From contig NZ_JACNMF010000004.1 in the NCBI RefSeq assembly GCF_014270105.1, positions 308,944 through 372,943 on the forward strand: DNA of 64,000 nt. The letters run 5' to 3'. Position 1 is the stretch's first letter; every line of letters starts with the position of its first letter. Of the stretch, positions 17,652-28,283 are shown one piece after another. This DNA comes from Hyunsoonleella aquatilis (GTDB taxonomy: Bacteria; Bacteroidota; Bacteroidia; Flavobacteriales; Flavobacteriaceae). Below the pieces are notes generated by a model. It saw nothing but the letters and a program-made list of their open reading frames with translations. It searched no databases and was not told the origin of the DNA. The position numbers and the translations under genes are program-made.

Positions 17652-19019
17652 TTAAGCTACTGCCTTTCTGTTCTTTCCGGTTTTCATCAATCCGTCATAA
17701 TGCCTATTCAACAAATATGAATTGATCTGTTGCATTGTATCGATTGCTACACCAACCATAATCAACAATGATGTACCCCCAAAGAACAATGCCCACCCTT
17801 GCTGTACGTTAATCAATTTCACGATAAATGCAGGAAACACAGCAATTAACGCCAAAAAGATAGAGCCGGGCAACGTTATTTGAGACATGATTTTATCCAA
17901 ATATTCCGCAGTTTCAGTTCCCGGACGAATCCCTGGGATAAAACCACCACTACGTTTTAAATCGTCTGCCATTTTATTGGTAGGTACCGTAATTGCCGTA
18001 TAGAAATAAGTAAAAATTATAATCAACAAGGCAAAAATCAAGTTGTACCAAAATCCGAAGATGTCAGAAAAATTAGTCTGTAACCATTGTCCTGTTGATG
18101 TATTCTCCAAAAAGGAAGCACCACCTATTAAACCAGGAACAAACATAATTGCCTGGGCAAATATGATTGGCATTACACCTGAAGCATTCAACTTCAAGGG
18201 AATGTATTGTCTTGAACCGCCGGCCGCCGCTCTTTCATAACCTCCAGATGCAGTACGTCGTGCATATTGAACAGCAATCTTTCTTACAGCCATTACTAGC
18301 ATAACAGATGCAAGTATGATTACGAACCAAATCACCAATTCAATTAAAATCATAATCAAACCACCATTGGATTCCGTTACCCTAGCCGCATATTCCTGAA
18401 GGAATGACTGAGGCATGGTAGCAATAATACCTACCATAATCAATAATGAAATACCGTTTCCGATACCTTTATCGGTAATCTTCTCACCCAACCACATCGC
18501 GAAAATACATCCGGTTACCAATATGATTACCGAAGAGAACATGAATGTAGTTGAAGAAAATCCAGTCATCAATAAGGCTCCCATTGAAGGCGCTCCTGAT
18601 AAGGCTGGTAAACTTGCCAAGTAGCCCGGTGCCTGCACCAAACAAATCGCGATAGTTAACCAACGGGTAATTTGAGTGATTTTCTTCTGGCCACTTGCTC
18701 CTTCTTTTTGAAGTTTCTGCAAATAAGGTATCGCTATTCCCATTAACTGTACAACAATAGAAGCCGAAATGTATGGCATAATTCCAAGAGCAAAAACAGA
18801 GGCGTTTGAGAACCCTCCTCCGGTAAAGGCGTTAATTAACCAAATTAATCCACCTTCTTCTGCACTTCCTCTAAGACCAGATAATTTTGAAAAATCTATT
18901 CCCGGAAGTACAATTTGGGCACCAAAACGATACACCAATAATATACTAAGGGTAAGAATGATTCTGTTTCTTAGCTCCTCAATTTTCCAAACATTCTTTA
19001 TTGATTCTATAACTTTCAT
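17652..19019 (-). CDS. secY: Preprotein translocase subunit SecY
   Basis: 455 residues with the ten transmembrane helices of the SecYEG channel. Starts MKVIESIKNVWKIEELRNRI; plug and early helices include GIDFSKLSG and GGGFSNASVFALGIMPYI, and the cytoplasmic loops contain GFIPGIRPGTETAEYLD, a SecY signature. Translocates unfolded preproteins, including the many secreted proteins of this window. Co-transcribed with rplO (14 bp upstream). Confidence 0.98.
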   Translation of the reverse strand: MKVIESIKNVWKIEELRNRIILTLSILLVYRFGAQIVLPGIDFSKLSGLRGSAEEGGLIWLINAFTGGGFSNASVFALGIMPYISASIVVQLMGIAIPYLQKLQKEGASGQKKITQITRWLTIAICLVQAPGYLASLPALSGAPSMGALLMTGFSSTTFMFSSVIILVTGCIFAMWLGEKITDKGIGNGISLLIMVGIIATMPQSFLQEYAARVTESNGGLIMILIELVIWFVIILASVMLVMAVRKIAVQYARRTASGGYERAAAGGSRQYIPLKLNASGVMPIIFAQAIMFVPGLIGGASFLENTSTGQWLQTNFSDIFGFWYNLIFALLIIIFTYFYTAITVPTNKMADDLKRSGGFIPGIRPGTETAEYLDKIMSQITLPGSIFLALIAVFPAFIVKLINVQQGWALFFGGTSLLIMVGVAIDTMQQINSYLLNRHYDGLMKTGKNRKAVA

Positions 19020-19033
19020 ACGTTAATGTAATC

Positions 19034-19486
19034 TTATAAAGTTATCGCTTCTCCTCCTGCCGCTTCGATTGCAGCCTTTGCTGAAGCAGAAAACTTGTGA
19101 GCCGATACTTTTAATTTTGCTTTCAATTCACCTCTGCCCAATATCTTAACCAAATCATTCTTTCCGGCTAATCCATTGTTGAAAAGTGCTTCAAAATCAA
19201 CAGTATCCTTTATTTTTTTATCATCTACCAAAGCTTGTAAAGTATCTAAATTGATTGGCTGATACTCCACTCGGTTGATATTTGTAAAACCAAATTTAGG
19301 CACACGTCTTTGTAGCGGCATTTGCCCACCTTCAAATCCTAATTTCTTGGAATATCCAGAACGAGACTTAGCTCCTTTGTGACCACGTGTAGACGTACCA
19401 CCTTTTCCTGAACCTTGTCCGCGACCTACTCGCTTGCCTTGTGTTTTTACCGATCCTTTTGCCGGTTGTAAGTTACTTAAATTCAT
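19034..19486 (-). CDS. rplO: 50S ribosomal protein L15
   Basis: 150 residues. The N-terminal extended glycine- and arginine-rich tail (GKRVGRGQGSGKGGTSTRG) enters 23S rRNA, and the globular part has the GFEGGQMPLQRRVPKFGFTN signature. Tightly linked to rpmD (15 bp) and secY (14 bp). Confidence 0.98.
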   Translation of the reverse strand: MNLSNLQPAKGSVKTQGKRVGRGQGSGKGGTSTRGHKGAKSRSGYSKKLGFEGGQMPLQRRVPKFGFTNINRVEYQPINLDTLQALVDDKKIKDTVDFEALFNNGLAGKNDLVKILGRGELKAKLKVSAHKFSASAKAAIEAAGGEAITL

Positions 19487-19501
19487 TTTTCAGTTTTATT
19501 T

Positions 19502-19681
19502 TTAAGCTTCTTCTACAGAAACTAAATGTGACACTTTAGCAATCATCCCCAAAATATTTGGCGTAGCCTCATGCTCTTTTACTTGACCGATCTTTTTAAG
19601 ACCTAAAGCTTCTAAAGTTCTTTTTTGTCTTTGCGTGCGATTGATAGCGCTTTTAACTTTTGTTACTTTAATTTTTCCCAT
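19502..19681 (-). CDS. rpmD: 50S ribosomal protein L30
   Basis: 59 codons from an ATG at 19681: MGKIKVTKVKSAINRTQRQK, then LEALGLKKIGQ and VKEHEATPNILGMIAKVSHLV, the short bacterial L30 fold. Recognised by direct translation and by position between rpsE and rplO. Confidence 0.96.
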   Translation of the reverse strand: MGKIKVTKVKSAINRTQRQKRTLEALGLKKIGQVKEHEATPNILGMIAKVSHLVSVEEA

Positions 19682-19779
19682 TTTAATAGTTTTTAGTTCT
19701 TAGTCTTTAGTTGTTAGAACTCAAATTCTAGACTTACATCGAATATCTATCGTCTAAATACTAATTACTAAGGTCTTAT
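19682..19779. repeat. Intergenic degenerate TTAGT-type hairpin, rpsE-rpmD
   Basis: agtttttagttcttagtctttagttgttag on one side and cgtctaaatactaattactaagg on the other are imperfect inverted arms of the same satellite seen at 16643, 17117 and 22952. Confidence 0.55.
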
Positions 19780-20304
19780 TTATGCGTTAAAAACTTGTTC
19801 AAGTGAAATACCTCTGTCCCTTGCTATAGCATTTGCATCCCTTAATTGTAACAAAGCATCGAAAGTTGCTTTTACTACGTTGTGAGGGTTAGACGATCCT
19901 TGGGATTTTGATAGTACGTCGTGTACACCAACGGCTTCAAGAACAGTTCTTACAGCACCACCAGCAATTACACCGGTACCAGGTGCGGCAGGAATGATAT
20001 TCACTCTTGCTCCGCCGTATTTTCCCTTTTGGGCGTGAGGTAAGGTTCCTTTACGGATAGGAATACGCACCAAGTTTTTCTTAGCATCTTCAACGGCCTT
20101 TGCGATTGCGCTGGCAACATCTTTGGATTTTCCTAAACCTTGGCCAACTACGCCGTTTTCATCACCAACCACTACAATTGCCGAAAAACCGAAAGCTCTA
20201 CCACCTTTTGTTACTTTGGTAACCCTTTGTACACCAACTAAACGATCTTTAAGATCCAATCCACCTGGTTTTACCAATTCTGCGTTTTTATATTTATGAT
20301 ACAT
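19780..20304 (-). CDS. rpsE: 30S ribosomal protein S5
   Basis: 174 residues. The S5 double-stranded RNA-binding domain starts at [20 protein letters not shown], followed by the C-terminal domain with [20 protein letters not shown]. Contributes to decoding fidelity and mRNA unwinding at the entry channel. rplR ends 6 bp upstream. Confidence 0.98.
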   Translation of the reverse strand: MYHKYKNAELVKPGGLDLKDRLVGVQRVTKVTKGGRAFGFSAIVVVGDENGVVGQGLGKSKDVASAIAKAVEDAKKNLVRIPIRKGTLPHAQKGKYGGARVNIIPAAPGTGVIAGGAVRTVLEAVGVHDVLSKSQGSSNPHNVVKATFDALLQLRDANAIARDRGISLEQVFNA

Positions 20305-20310
20305 ATTGTC

Positions 20311-20667
20311 TTAGAATTTAAGTCCTGCTTCTCTAGCACCTTCGGCTAATGATTTTACTCTACCGTGGTATAAATATCCACCTCTATCGAAAGAAATAGT
20401 GTCCACACCAGCTTTCAAAGCTTTTTCGGCAACTGCTTTACCAACTAAAGTGGCTATTTCCTGCTTGTTTCCTTTTGCTTTCGCAATATCCTTATCTCGA
20501 GAAGACGCAGCGCTAATGGTTTTTCCAGAAACGTCATCAACTATTTGAGCATAGATTTCCTTATTACTTCTAAAAACAGTCAATCGTGGTCTAGTTGCTG
20601 TACCAGAAACGATCTTTCGGATTCTGTTTTTAATTCTTAATCTTCTTTGATTCTTTGTTAATGCCAT
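20311..20667 (-). CDS. rplR: 50S ribosomal protein L18
   Basis: 118 residues. RLRIKNRIRKIVSGTATRPR and RLTVFRSNKEIYAQIVDD are the N-terminal part of the L18 fold, and the C-terminus FDRGGYLYHGRVKSLAEGAR is the family signature. Binds 5S rRNA together with L5 encoded in the same operon. Confidence 0.98.
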   Translation of the reverse strand: MALTKNQRRLRIKNRIRKIVSGTATRPRLTVFRSNKEIYAQIVDDVSGKTISAASSRDKDIAKAKGNKQEIATLVGKAVAEKALKAGVDTISFDRGGYLYHGRVKSLAEGAREAGLKF

Positions 20668-20753
20668 ATCGATTTACGATTTATGATTAACGATTTTTGA
20701 TTTATGAGTTACTTTATAATTCGTAATTCTAAAATCTACAATCGTAAATTCTG
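20668..20753. repeat. AT-rich inverted-repeat gap, rplF-rplR
   Basis: tcgatttacgatttatgattaacga and the opposite arm ctacaatcgtaaattctg are imperfect complementary arms built on a TTTACGAT-like unit. A degenerate hairpin of a second sequence family. Confidence 0.45.
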
Positions 20754-21296
20754 TTATGCTGATTTACCTGCTTTTCTTCTTAATTCTTCACCAACAAACT
20801 TGATTCCTTTTCCTTTGTAAGGTTCTGGTTTACGGAAACCACGGATTTTAGCGGCAACTTGCCCAACTAATTGTTTGTCGTGAGACGTTAATTTTATGAT
20901 TGGATTCTTACCCTTTTCAGAAACCGTTTCAATTTTTACTTCTGGTGCAATACTCATAACGATATTATGAGAAAAACCTAAAGCTAAATCTAATTTCTGT
21001 CCTTGGTTTGATGCTCTATAACCTACACCTACCAATTCAAGTTCTTTGGTCCATCCCTTAGATACACCCTCAATCATATTGTGCATTAACGATCTATATA
21101 GACCGTGTTTTGCTTTTTGATCTTTAGTATCTGAAGAACGAGTCACCAAAACATTACCATCTTCTACTTTAATTTCAATAGAATCGAAGTTTTGTGTTAA
21201 CTCTCCTAATTTTCCTTTTACAGTGACAACGCCATCTTTAACATCTACTGTTACACCTTCTGGAATGGCTACTGGATTATTTCCTATTCTTGACAT
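20754..21296 (-). CDS. rplF: 50S ribosomal protein L6
   Basis: 180 residues with two tandem alpha/beta domains: MSRIGNNPVAIPEGVTV at the start and the C-terminal signature KPEPYKGKGIKFVGEELRRK. Lies at the base of the L7/L12 stalk. rpsH ends 18 bp upstream. Confidence 0.98.
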   Translation of the reverse strand: MSRIGNNPVAIPEGVTVDVKDGVVTVKGKLGELTQNFDSIEIKVEDGNVLVTRSSDTKDQKAKHGLYRSLMHNMIEGVSKGWTKELELVGVGYRASNQGQKLDLALGFSHNIVMSIAPEVKIETVSEKGKNPIIKLTSHDKQLVGQVAAKIRGFRKPEPYKGKGIKFVGEELRRKAGKSA

Positions 21297-21314
21297 TTCT
21301 TCTAGGCTTTAATA

Positions 21315-21713
21315 TTAGTAAACGTAACATAATACTTCACCACCTACATTGTCTCTTTGCGCTTGCTTCCCAGTCATTACACCATGAGATGTAGAAACTA
21401 TGGCAATACCAAGACCGTTAAGTACTCTAGGTAGTTCTTTAGCACCCGCATACTTACGTAAGCCTGGAGTACTAATACGTTGAATTTTCTTGATTACAGG
21501 CTCTTTTGTCTCTTTATTGTACTTAAGGGCGATTTTGATTGTCCCTTGTACTGTAGAGTCGTCGAACTTGTAGCTTAAAATATATCCTTGTTCGAATAAT
21601 ATTTTAGTGATGTCTTTCTTTAAGTTAGATGCTGGAATCTCTACCACCCTGTGGTTAGCTCTGATTGCATTTCTAACTCTCGTAAGATAATCCGCTATTG
21701 GATCTGAATACAT
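21315..21713 (-). CDS. rpsH: 30S ribosomal protein S8
   Basis: 132 residues. DPIADYLTRVRNAIRANH at the N-terminus and the C-terminal signature GIAIVSTSHGVMTGKQAQ with GGEVLCYVY. Primary 16S rRNA binder and, in E. coli, translational repressor of the spc operon. A 99-bp gap follows rpsN, in which I see no clear repressor-binding hairpin. Confidence 0.98.
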   Translation of the reverse strand: MYSDPIADYLTRVRNAIRANHRVVEIPASNLKKDITKILFEQGYILSYKFDDSTVQGTIKIALKYNKETKEPVIKKIQRISTPGLRKYAGAKELPRVLNGLGIAIVSTSHGVMTGKQAQRDNVGGEVLCYVY

Positions 21714-21812
21714 ATTTATTAATTTGCGGTAATGGTTTTCAATACTGTCCTTTAGATTGAACCTTCTACCAATTTATAATTCTTTTTTGTACAAACGCGA
21801 TTAATCGCGAAT

Positions 21813-22082
21813 CTACCAAGATGCTTTTTTAACCCCTGGGATCAAACCTTGGTTTGCCATTTCTCTAAATGTAACACGAGAAATTCCAAATGTTCTCATG
21901 TATCCTTTAGGTCTTCCAGTAAGCTTACACCTATTGTGCTGGCGAATTGGTGAAGCATTTTTTGGTAACTTTTGTAATGCCTCATAGTCTCCAGCTTCTT
22001 TTAAAGCTTTACGCTTTTCAGCATACTTAGCTACTGTTTTTGCTCTTTTTACCTCGCGGGCTTTCATTGATTCTTTAGCCAT
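21813..22082 (-). CDS. rpsN: 30S ribosomal protein S14
   Basis: 89 residues, the longer zinc-independent form: [20 protein letters not shown] and [19 protein letters not shown] without CxxC pairs. Binds 16S rRNA in the head of the small subunit. 3 bp after rplE. Confidence 0.98.
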   Translation of the reverse strand: MAKESMKAREVKRAKTVAKYAEKRKALKEAGDYEALQKLPKNASPIRQHNRCKLTGRPKGYMRTFGISRVTFREMANQGLIPGVKKASW

Positions 22083-22085
22083 ATC

Positions 22086-22637
22086 TTAATTCTTTTTAAA
22101 AGGTAATCCTAATTCGCTTAATAATGATTTTGCCTCTTTATCAGTTTCGGCAGAAGTCACAAATGTAATATCCATACCAGAGATTTTGTTCACTTTGTCA
22201 ATGTTTATCTCCGGGAAGATGATTTGTTCAGTAACTCCTAAATTATAGTTACCTCTTCCATCAAAACCCGTAGCCTTTATACCACCAAAGTCTCTTACTC
22301 GTGGCAACGCAGAAGTAACCAAACGGTCTAAAAACTCATACATTCTTTCACCACGTAAAGTTACTTTAGCGCCAATTGGCATACCTTTACGTAATTTGAA
22401 AGACGCTACATCTTTCTTAGACATTGTAGCTATAGCCTTTTGCCCAGTTATCATTGTCAACTCATCCACAGCGTGGTCAATTAGCTTTTTATCCGCAACT
22501 GCTGCTCCAACACCTTTAGATATTACTATCTTTTCCAGTTTAGGCACCTGCATTACGTTTTTATATCCAAATTCGTCTGTAAGAGCCGCAATTACTCTGC
22601 TTTTGTACTCTTCTTTAAGTCTTGGTGAATATGCCAT
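22086..22637 (-). CDS. rplE: 50S ribosomal protein L5
   Basis: 183 residues. [16 protein letters not shown] in the N-terminal half, [20 protein letters not shown] in the middle and [20 protein letters not shown] near the end are L5 signatures. Binds 5S rRNA at the central protuberance. 2 bp after rplX. Confidence 0.98.
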   Translation of the reverse strand: MAYSPRLKEEYKSRVIAALTDEFGYKNVMQVPKLEKIVISKGVGAAVADKKLIDHAVDELTMITGQKAIATMSKKDVASFKLRKGMPIGAKVTLRGERMYEFLDRLVTSALPRVRDFGGIKATGFDGRGNYNLGVTEQIIFPEINIDKVNKISGMDITFVTSAETDKEAKSLLSELGLPFKKN

Positions 22638-22639
22638 AA

Positions 22640-22951
22640 CTATATTACTTCATTAGATTTTACTGAAAATCTTACTTTCTTATCGCCTTCCATTCTATAT
22701 CCAACTCTTGTTGTTTCTCCTTTTGAGGTCAACAACGATAAGTTTGAGATATGAATAGCGGCTTCTTTTTCAACGATTCCTCCTTGAGGATTTTGTGCAC
22801 TTGGCTTAGTATGTTTCTTTACCAAATTTACACCCTCAACAATCGCTTTGTTCTTATCCAAAAATACCTGTTGCACTTTACCTTCGGCTCCTTTATGGTC
22901 ACCAGCAATTACTTTTACGGTATCTCCAGTTTTTATTTTAAGCTTTCCCAT
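22640..22951 (-). CDS. rplX: 50S ribosomal protein L24
   Basis: 103 residues with the KOW motif [20 protein letters not shown] at the N-terminus. An assembly initiator of the large subunit that binds 23S rRNA. A 78-bp gap with a hairpin repeat separates it from rplN. Confidence 0.98.
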   Translation of the reverse strand: MGKLKIKTGDTVKVIAGDHKGAEGKVQQVFLDKNKAIVEGVNLVKKHTKPSAQNPQGGIVEKEAAIHISNLSLLTSKGETTRVGYRMEGDKKVRFSVKSNEVI

Positions 22952-23029
22952 TTTATTAGTTTTTAGTCGGTAGTTTTTAGTTGATAGAAATTCTAACGTC
23001 TAAAAACTAAAGACTATCGTCTTAAATCT
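22952..23029. repeat. Intergenic degenerate TTAGT-type hairpin, rplN-rplX
   Basis: tagtttttagtcggtagtttttagttgatag pairs imperfectly with ctaacgtctaaaaactaaagactatcg. It fills almost the whole gap and belongs to the same family as 16643, 17117 and 19682. Confidence 0.6.
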
Positions 23030-23398
23030 TTACAGCACTTCTGGTGCTAATGATACAATTTTCATGAATTGTTTATCACGAAGCTCTCTTGCAACCGGTC
23101 CAAATACACGCGTTCCTCTCATTTCACCAGTTGGGTTCAATAATACACAGGCATTGTCGTCAAATCTGATGTAAGATCCGTCTGGACGTCTTACCTCTTT
23201 TCTAGTACGAACAACTACTGCAGTTGAAACGGCTCCTTTTTTAATGTTCCCATTAGGAGTTGCATCTTTAACTGATACTACAATTTTATCTCCCACAGAA
23301 GCGTATCTTCTTTTAGTACCACCTAGTACTCGGATAGTTAAAACTTCCTTTGCGCCAGTGTTGTCAGCTACTTTTAATCTTGATTCTTGTTGTACCAT
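23030..23398 (-). CDS. rplN: 50S ribosomal protein L14
   Basis: 122 residues. Starts [20 protein letters not shown] and carries GVVVRTRKE-type [20 protein letters not shown] and [20 protein letters not shown]. Forms part of the intersubunit bridge with 16S rRNA. 2 bp after rpsQ. Confidence 0.98.
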   Translation of the reverse strand: MVQQESRLKVADNTGAKEVLTIRVLGGTKRRYASVGDKIVVSVKDATPNGNIKKGAVSTAVVVRTRKEVRRPDGSYIRFDDNACVLLNPTGEMRGTRVFGPVARELRDKQFMKIVSLAPEVL

Positions 23399-23400
23399 AA

Positions 23401-23658
23401 TTACTTAGCTCTTTCAATTATTTCAACTAATCTCCAACACTTAGATTTACTTAAAGGTCTTGTTTCCATGATCCTAACGGTATCTCCTTCGTTGCAGTCA
23501 TTTTGCTCGTCGTGCGCTACGTACTTTTTTGTTTTAAGTACGAACTTACCATACATAGGGTGCTTTACTTTTTTCACCTCAGAAACCACAATAGACTTCT
23601 GCATCTTGTTACTTGTAACAACTCCTATACGCTCTTTTCTTAAATTTCTTGTTTCCAT
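23401..23658 (-). CDS. rpsQ: 30S ribosomal protein S17
   Basis: 85 residues, an OB-fold: [19 protein letters not shown], then [19 protein letters not shown] and [20 protein letters not shown]. Primary 16S rRNA binding protein. 11 bp after rpmC. Confidence 0.98.
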   Translation of the reverse strand: METRNLRKERIGVVTSNKMQKSIVVSEVKKVKHPMYGKFVLKTKKYVAHDEQNDCNEGDTVRIMETRPLSKSKCWRLVEIIERAK

Positions 23659-23669
23659 ATTCAGCAGAA

Positions 23670-23864
23670 TTATTGTAGTTCTCTTTTAGTTAACTCCGTT
23701 GCAATTCTAGCTACGGCTCTTCTTAATGAACGTAACTGAATTGGATTTTCTAAAGGAGATATTGCATGAGACAATTTAAGGTCTGAATAACTCTTTTTAG
23801 TTTCACCAAGTTTTTCTTGTAACTCAGCTACAGATAATTCTTTAATTTCTGATTGTTTCATCAT
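23670..23864 (-). CDS. rpmC: 50S ribosomal protein L29
   Basis: 64 residues with an antiparallel helical hairpin: [20 protein letters not shown] and [19 protein letters not shown]. Two adjacent ATGs make the start 23864 or 23861. Lies next to the peptide exit tunnel, where it can contact SRP and trigger factor. Confidence 0.96.
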   Translation of the reverse strand: MMKQSEIKELSVAELQEKLGETKKSYSDLKLSHAISPLENPIQLRSLRRAVARIATELTKRELQ

Positions 23865-23873
23865 CTTAAATTA

Positions 23874-24293
23874 TTATGCTTCGTAATCTCTAGCAATTAT
23901 AAACTTAGTTTTCACAGGTAGTTTTTGAGCTGCCAAGCGCAATGCTTCTTTTGCAACGTCTAAAGGCACACCTCCAACTTCAAATAAGATTCGACCTGGC
24001 TTAACAACGGCTGCCCAATATTCTACACCACCTTTACCTTTACCCATACGTACTTCAAGAGGCTTTTTTGTGATAGGCTTGTCTGGAAAAATTTTAATCC
24101 AAAGCTGGCCTTCCCTTTTCATGTAACGAGTAGCGGCAATACGTGCGGCTTCAATTTGACGCGAGGTTAAAAAGTTCGAGTCTAGTGATTTTATACCAAA
24201 AGTTCCGCTTGAAAGTTGGTGCCCTCTTCCGGCATTCCCTTTCATACGTCCTTTTTGCTGTTTACGAAATTTTGTTCTTTTAGGCTGTAACAT
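23874..24293 (-). CDS. rplP: 50S ribosomal protein L16
   Basis: 139 residues. Starts [20 protein letters not shown] and contains [20 protein letters not shown] and the [20 protein letters not shown] signature. Helps position A-site tRNA. 20 bp after rpsC. Confidence 0.98.
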   Translation of the reverse strand: MLQPKRTKFRKQQKGRMKGNAGRGHQLSSGTFGIKSLDSNFLTSRQIEAARIAATRYMKREGQLWIKIFPDKPITKKPLEVRMGKGKGGVEYWAAVVKPGRILFEVGGVPLDVAKEALRLAAQKLPVKTKFIIARDYEA

Positions 24294-24313
24294 TTTTCTC
24301 TTGCTTTAAAAAA

Positions 24314-25027
24314 TTACTTTCTACGACGAGGGCCTTTGTTGCCACCACGTCCACCTTTTCCACCTTTTTTGGATAAACCAACAAGAGGAGAAAGCTCTCT
24401 TTTACCATATACTTCACCTTTCATGATCCATACTTTTACACCCAATCTACCATAAGTAGTGTGTGCCTCAACCAAAGCATAGTCAATATCGGCTCTAAAA
24501 GTTGACAAAGGAATACGTCCTTCTTTGTAGTGCTCGCTACGCGCCATTTCGGCACCATTTAAACGACCACTGATTTGGATTTTGATTCCTTCAGCATTCA
24601 TACGCATTGTAGCAGCGATAGCCATTTTGATTGCACGACGGTAGGAAATACGATTCTCAATTTGACGTGCAATACTTGATGCTACTAAAAATGCATCTAG
24701 TTCAGGTCTTTTGATTTCAAAAATGTTGATCTGAACTTCCTTTCCGGTAATTTTTTTAAGCTCTTCTTTCAACTTGTCTACCTCTTGGCCACCTTTTCCG
24801 ATAATGATACCAGGACGGGCAGTAGTGATAGTAACGGTTACAAGCTTAAGAGTTCTTTCAATAATTACTCTACTCACACTAGCTTTTGCTAGACGTACGT
24901 GAACGTACTTTCTGATTTTATCGTCTTCGGCAAGCTTATCGCCATAATCGTCTCCTCCGTACCAGTTGGATTCCCATCCTCTGATAATTCCTAAGCGATT
25001 TCCGATTGGATTTGTCTTTTGTCCCAT
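24314..25027 (-). CDS. rpsC: 30S ribosomal protein S3
   Basis: 237 residues. A KH type II domain with [20 protein letters not shown] and the C-terminal domain ([20 protein letters not shown]), followed by a glycine/lysine-rich tail. Part of the mRNA entry tunnel helicase. 9 bp after rplV. Confidence 0.98.
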   Translation of the reverse strand: MGQKTNPIGNRLGIIRGWESNWYGGDDYGDKLAEDDKIRKYVHVRLAKASVSRVIIERTLKLVTVTITTARPGIIIGKGGQEVDKLKEELKKITGKEVQINIFEIKRPELDAFLVASSIARQIENRISYRRAIKMAIAATMRMNAEGIKIQISGRLNGAEMARSEHYKEGRIPLSTFRADIDYALVEAHTTYGRLGVKVWIMKGEVYGKRELSPLVGLSKKGGKGGRGGNKGPRRRK

Positions 25028-25036
25028 ACTTCTATC

Positions 25037-25444
25037 TTAGCTTTGTGTGTTATTGTTAGCACCAACCACTAATGTTACGTGATTGGAACGTTTTCTAATT
25101 CTGTGTGCACGACCTTGAGGCGCAGGGCGCAATCTTTTCAGCATTGTACCGCCATCCACTCTGATTTCCTTTACGAATAATTCGGCAGACTCCACATCGG
25201 CATCCTCATTCTTAGCCTGCCAGTTGGCGATAGCAGATAACAACAGCTTCTCTAAACGGTTAGAAGCTTCTTTGTTGCTGAATTTCAAGATATTAAGTGC
25301 CTTATCTACTTTTTCACCTCTTACCAAATCGGCTACTAAACGCATTTTTCTTGGTGACGTAGGACAGTTATTAAGTTTAGCAAAAGCGATGTGCTTTTTT
25401 GCTTCCTTAATAGCGTCTGCCATTTCTTTTTTACGACTTCCCAT
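25037..25444 (-). CDS. rplV: 50S ribosomal protein L22
   Basis: 135 residues. The globular part [20 protein letters not shown] is followed by the tunnel-lining beta hairpin with [20 protein letters not shown]. An N-terminal extension of about 15 residues precedes the usual start, and an alternative ATG at Met8 ([11 protein letters not shown]) is possible. Confidence 0.97.
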   Translation of the reverse strand: MGSRKKEMADAIKEAKKHIAFAKLNNCPTSPRKMRLVADLVRGEKVDKALNILKFSNKEASNRLEKLLLSAIANWQAKNEDADVESAELFVKEIRVDGGTMLKRLRPAPQGRAHRIRKRSNHVTLVVGANNNTQS

Positions 25445-25450
25445 AGCTTA

Positions 25451-25729
25451 CTACTTTTTACCTTTGTTTTTAGCACCTGCATGCCCACGGAATGAACGCG
25501 TTGGTGAAAATTCTCCTAATTTATGACCTACCATGTTTTCAGTTACATAAACTGGAACAAATTGACGGCCATTGTGTACTGCGATGGTCTGTCCAACAAA
25601 ATCAGGAGTAATCATACTGGCACGAGACCAAGTTTTGATGACTGTTTTCTTGTTAGCCTCAACATTAGCAGCAACTTTTCTTTCTAATTTATAATGAACG
25701 TAAGGTCCTTTTTTTAATGATCTTGCCAT
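25451..25729 (-). CDS. rpsS: 30S ribosomal protein S19
   Basis: 92 residues. [19 protein letters not shown], then [20 protein letters not shown] and the C-terminal [18 protein letters not shown] signature. Located in the head, forming a heterodimer with S13. 3 bp after rplB. Confidence 0.98.
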   Translation of the reverse strand: MARSLKKGPYVHYKLERKVAANVEANKKTVIKTWSRASMITPDFVGQTIAVHNGRQFVPVYVTENMVGHKLGEFSPTRSFRGHAGAKNKGKK

Positions 25730-25732
25730 GTC

Positions 25733-26560
<828 letters not shown>

Positions 26561-26565
26561 TCTAA

Positions 26566-26856
26566 TTACATATTAGCATATAAATCAATCATCTCACCTT
26601 CCGCCAGTTGTACAATTGCCTTTTTAACAGCATTTGTTTTACCATGTTGAATACCTGTTTTTGTATAACGGGTACTTCTATCTGGACGGACATTTATTGT
26701 ACGAACTTTTTCAACAGAAACACCATAAGCCGCCTCGACTGCTTTTTTGATTTCTACCTTGTTCGCCTTTGTGTTCACTTCAAACCAATAGCAACCTTTC
26801 AGCTCGCTATCCGCTGTCGCTTTTTCCGTGATAATAGGTTTAATTAAGATACTCAT
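26566..26856 (-). CDS. rplW: 50S ribosomal protein L23
   Basis: 96 residues. [20 protein letters not shown] and [20 protein letters not shown] are the L23 signature. At the tunnel exit it docks trigger factor and SRP. 7 bp after rplD. Confidence 0.98.
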   Translation of the reverse strand: MSILIKPIITEKATADSELKGCYWFEVNTKANKVEIKKAVEAAYGVSVEKVRTINVRPDRSTRYTKTGIQHGKTNAVKKAIVQLAEGEMIDLYANM

Positions 26857-26863
26857 CTGTTTC

Positions 26864-27493
26864 TTATTTACTCAAGTTTGATTCAATTCCTTCTAAAGCA
26901 CCTTCTAAAAGCACTATTTGATTTGCATTCAAAATCTTATAAGTGCTTAATTCTGAATTAGTTATAACCTCAGAACCTTTTAAATTGCGCGATGACAAAT
27001 ATACATTATTATTCTGCCCACCCAACACAAACAAAGATTTTTTGTTTTCAAGGTCTAATGCCTTCAAAACTGCAGTAAAGCTTTTAGTTTTTGGAGCCTC
27101 AAAACTGAAGTCCTCCAAAACCGTAATGGCCTTTTCATTAGCCTTGATACTCAAGGCCGATTTACGAGCCAAACGCTTTACGTTTTTGTTCAATTTGAAA
27201 CCGTAGTTTCTTGGTCTTGGACCAAACATACGTCCACCACCTTTAAACACACCAGATTTGATGCTACCTGCTCTAGCAGTACCAGTTCCTTTTTGCTTCT
27301 TAATCTTACGTGTAGATCCAGTAATCTCACCTCTTTCCTTAGATTTGTGAGTACCTTGTCTTTGGTTTGCCAAATATTGTTTAACATCCAAATACACTGC
27401 ATGATTATTAGGCTCAATAGCAAACACATCTTTAGAAAGGTCTGCCTTTCTACCTGTGTCTTTTCCGTTGATATCTAAAACTGCTACTTTCAT
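26864..27493 (-). CDS. rplD: 50S ribosomal protein L4
   Basis: 209 residues from the ATG at 27493 ([19 protein letters not shown]). A longer frame starting at 27538 is not family-like, because it overlaps the rplC end. The internal extended loop [20 protein letters not shown] reaches the exit tunnel. Start and rplC stop share one base (TAATG), a translational-coupling arrangement. In E. coli L4 represses the S10 operon; the sequence here does not show whether that holds. Confidence 0.98.
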   Translation of the reverse strand: MKVAVLDINGKDTGRKADLSKDVFAIEPNNHAVYLDVKQYLANQRQGTHKSKERGEITGSTRKIKKQKGTGTARAGSIKSGVFKGGGRMFGPRPRNYGFKLNKNVKRLARKSALSIKANEKAITVLEDFSFEAPKTKSFTAVLKALDLENKKSLFVLGGQNNNVYLSSRNLKGSEVITNSELSTYKILNANQIVLLEGALEGIESNLSK

Positions 27494-28110
27494 TACTTCT
27501 GAATTGTTACATAAGCGTTTTTGTGACCAGGAACACATCCTTTTACCACAAGTAAGTTCTTTTCAGGAACTACTTTTAAAACTCTTAAATTTTGAACTTT
27601 CACTTTTTCACCACCCATTCTTCCGGCCATTTTCATGCCTTTGAATACACGTGCAGGATAAGATGCAGCTCCGATAGAACCTGGTGCTCTTAAACGGTTA
27701 TGCTGACCGTGGGTAGCTTGACCTACACCACCGAAACCGTGACGTTTTACAACACCTTGAAATCCTTTTCCTTTTGATGTTCCGGAGATATCAACAAACT
27801 CACCTTCACTAAAGTGCTCAACAGTGATTGCATCTCCTAATTTGTACTCCTCCTCAAAACCTTTGAATTCAACGACCTTGCGTTTTACAGAAGTACCCGC
27901 TTTTTTAGCATGACCTAAGTCTGCTTTAGTAGCGCTTTTTTCTGTCGCGTCATCGAAACCAAGTTGAATAGCTTCATAACCATCCACTTCTTCAGTTCTG
28001 ACTTGGGTAACGATACATGGTCCAGCTTCGATTACTGTACAAGGAATGTTCTTCCCGTTTTCATCAAAGATGCTGGTCATACCGATTTTCTTTCCAATTA
28101 ACCCAGACAT
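27493..28110 (-). CDS. rplC: 50S ribosomal protein L3
   Basis: 205 residues. [20 protein letters not shown] at the start and the tunnel-side loop [20 protein letters not shown] with [20 protein letters not shown]. An early assembly protein near the peptidyl transferase centre. A 173-bp gap separates it from rpsJ and contains a strong hairpin terminator and a further stem-loop in the leader. Confidence 0.98.
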   Translation of the reverse strand: MSGLIGKKIGMTSIFDENGKNIPCTVIEAGPCIVTQVRTEEVDGYEAIQLGFDDATEKSATKADLGHAKKAGTSVKRKVVEFKGFEEEYKLGDAITVEHFSEGEFVDISGTSKGKGFQGVVKRHGFGGVGQATHGQHNRLRAPGSIGAASYPARVFKGMKMAGRMGGEKVKVQNLRVLKVVPEKNLLVVKGCVPGHKNAYVTIQK

Positions 28111-28139
28111 TTTTATTATTTATTAATTATTAATATTTC

Positions 28140-28157
28140 GTTGAACTTATGTTCAAC
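28140..28157 (-). promoter_or_regulatory. Stem-loop in the rplC leader
   Basis: gttgaac / gttcaac form a perfect 7-bp stem with a 4-nt loop, 30 nt upstream of the rplC ATG and downstream of the rpsJ terminator. It could be an autoregulatory leader element; no known family was recognised. Confidence 0.35.
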
Positions 28158-28166
28158 ATTCTTATT

Positions 28167-28206
28167 TAAAAAATTTCAGGGACAAAATACCTTTCGTCCC
28201 TGAAAT
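28167..28206 (-). terminator. Terminator or attenuator between rpsJ and rplC
   Basis: Perfect 11-bp stem atttcagggac (28173-28183) / gtccctgaaat (28196-28206) with a 12-nt loop, followed on the minus strand by six or more T residues. This is an intrinsic-terminator pattern inside the S10 gene order. Confidence 0.75.
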
Positions 28207-28283
28207 GTATTTATCCGTTTTTCCCGCGACCGCATCGGTGGGACATGTTTTATAATTCCGAATTCAGAATTCTGAATTTTGAA

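Noticed and set aside
27190-27429. 79-codon frame overlapping rplD
   Set aside because: Lies in another frame of a certain ribosomal gene and has no recognisable feature.
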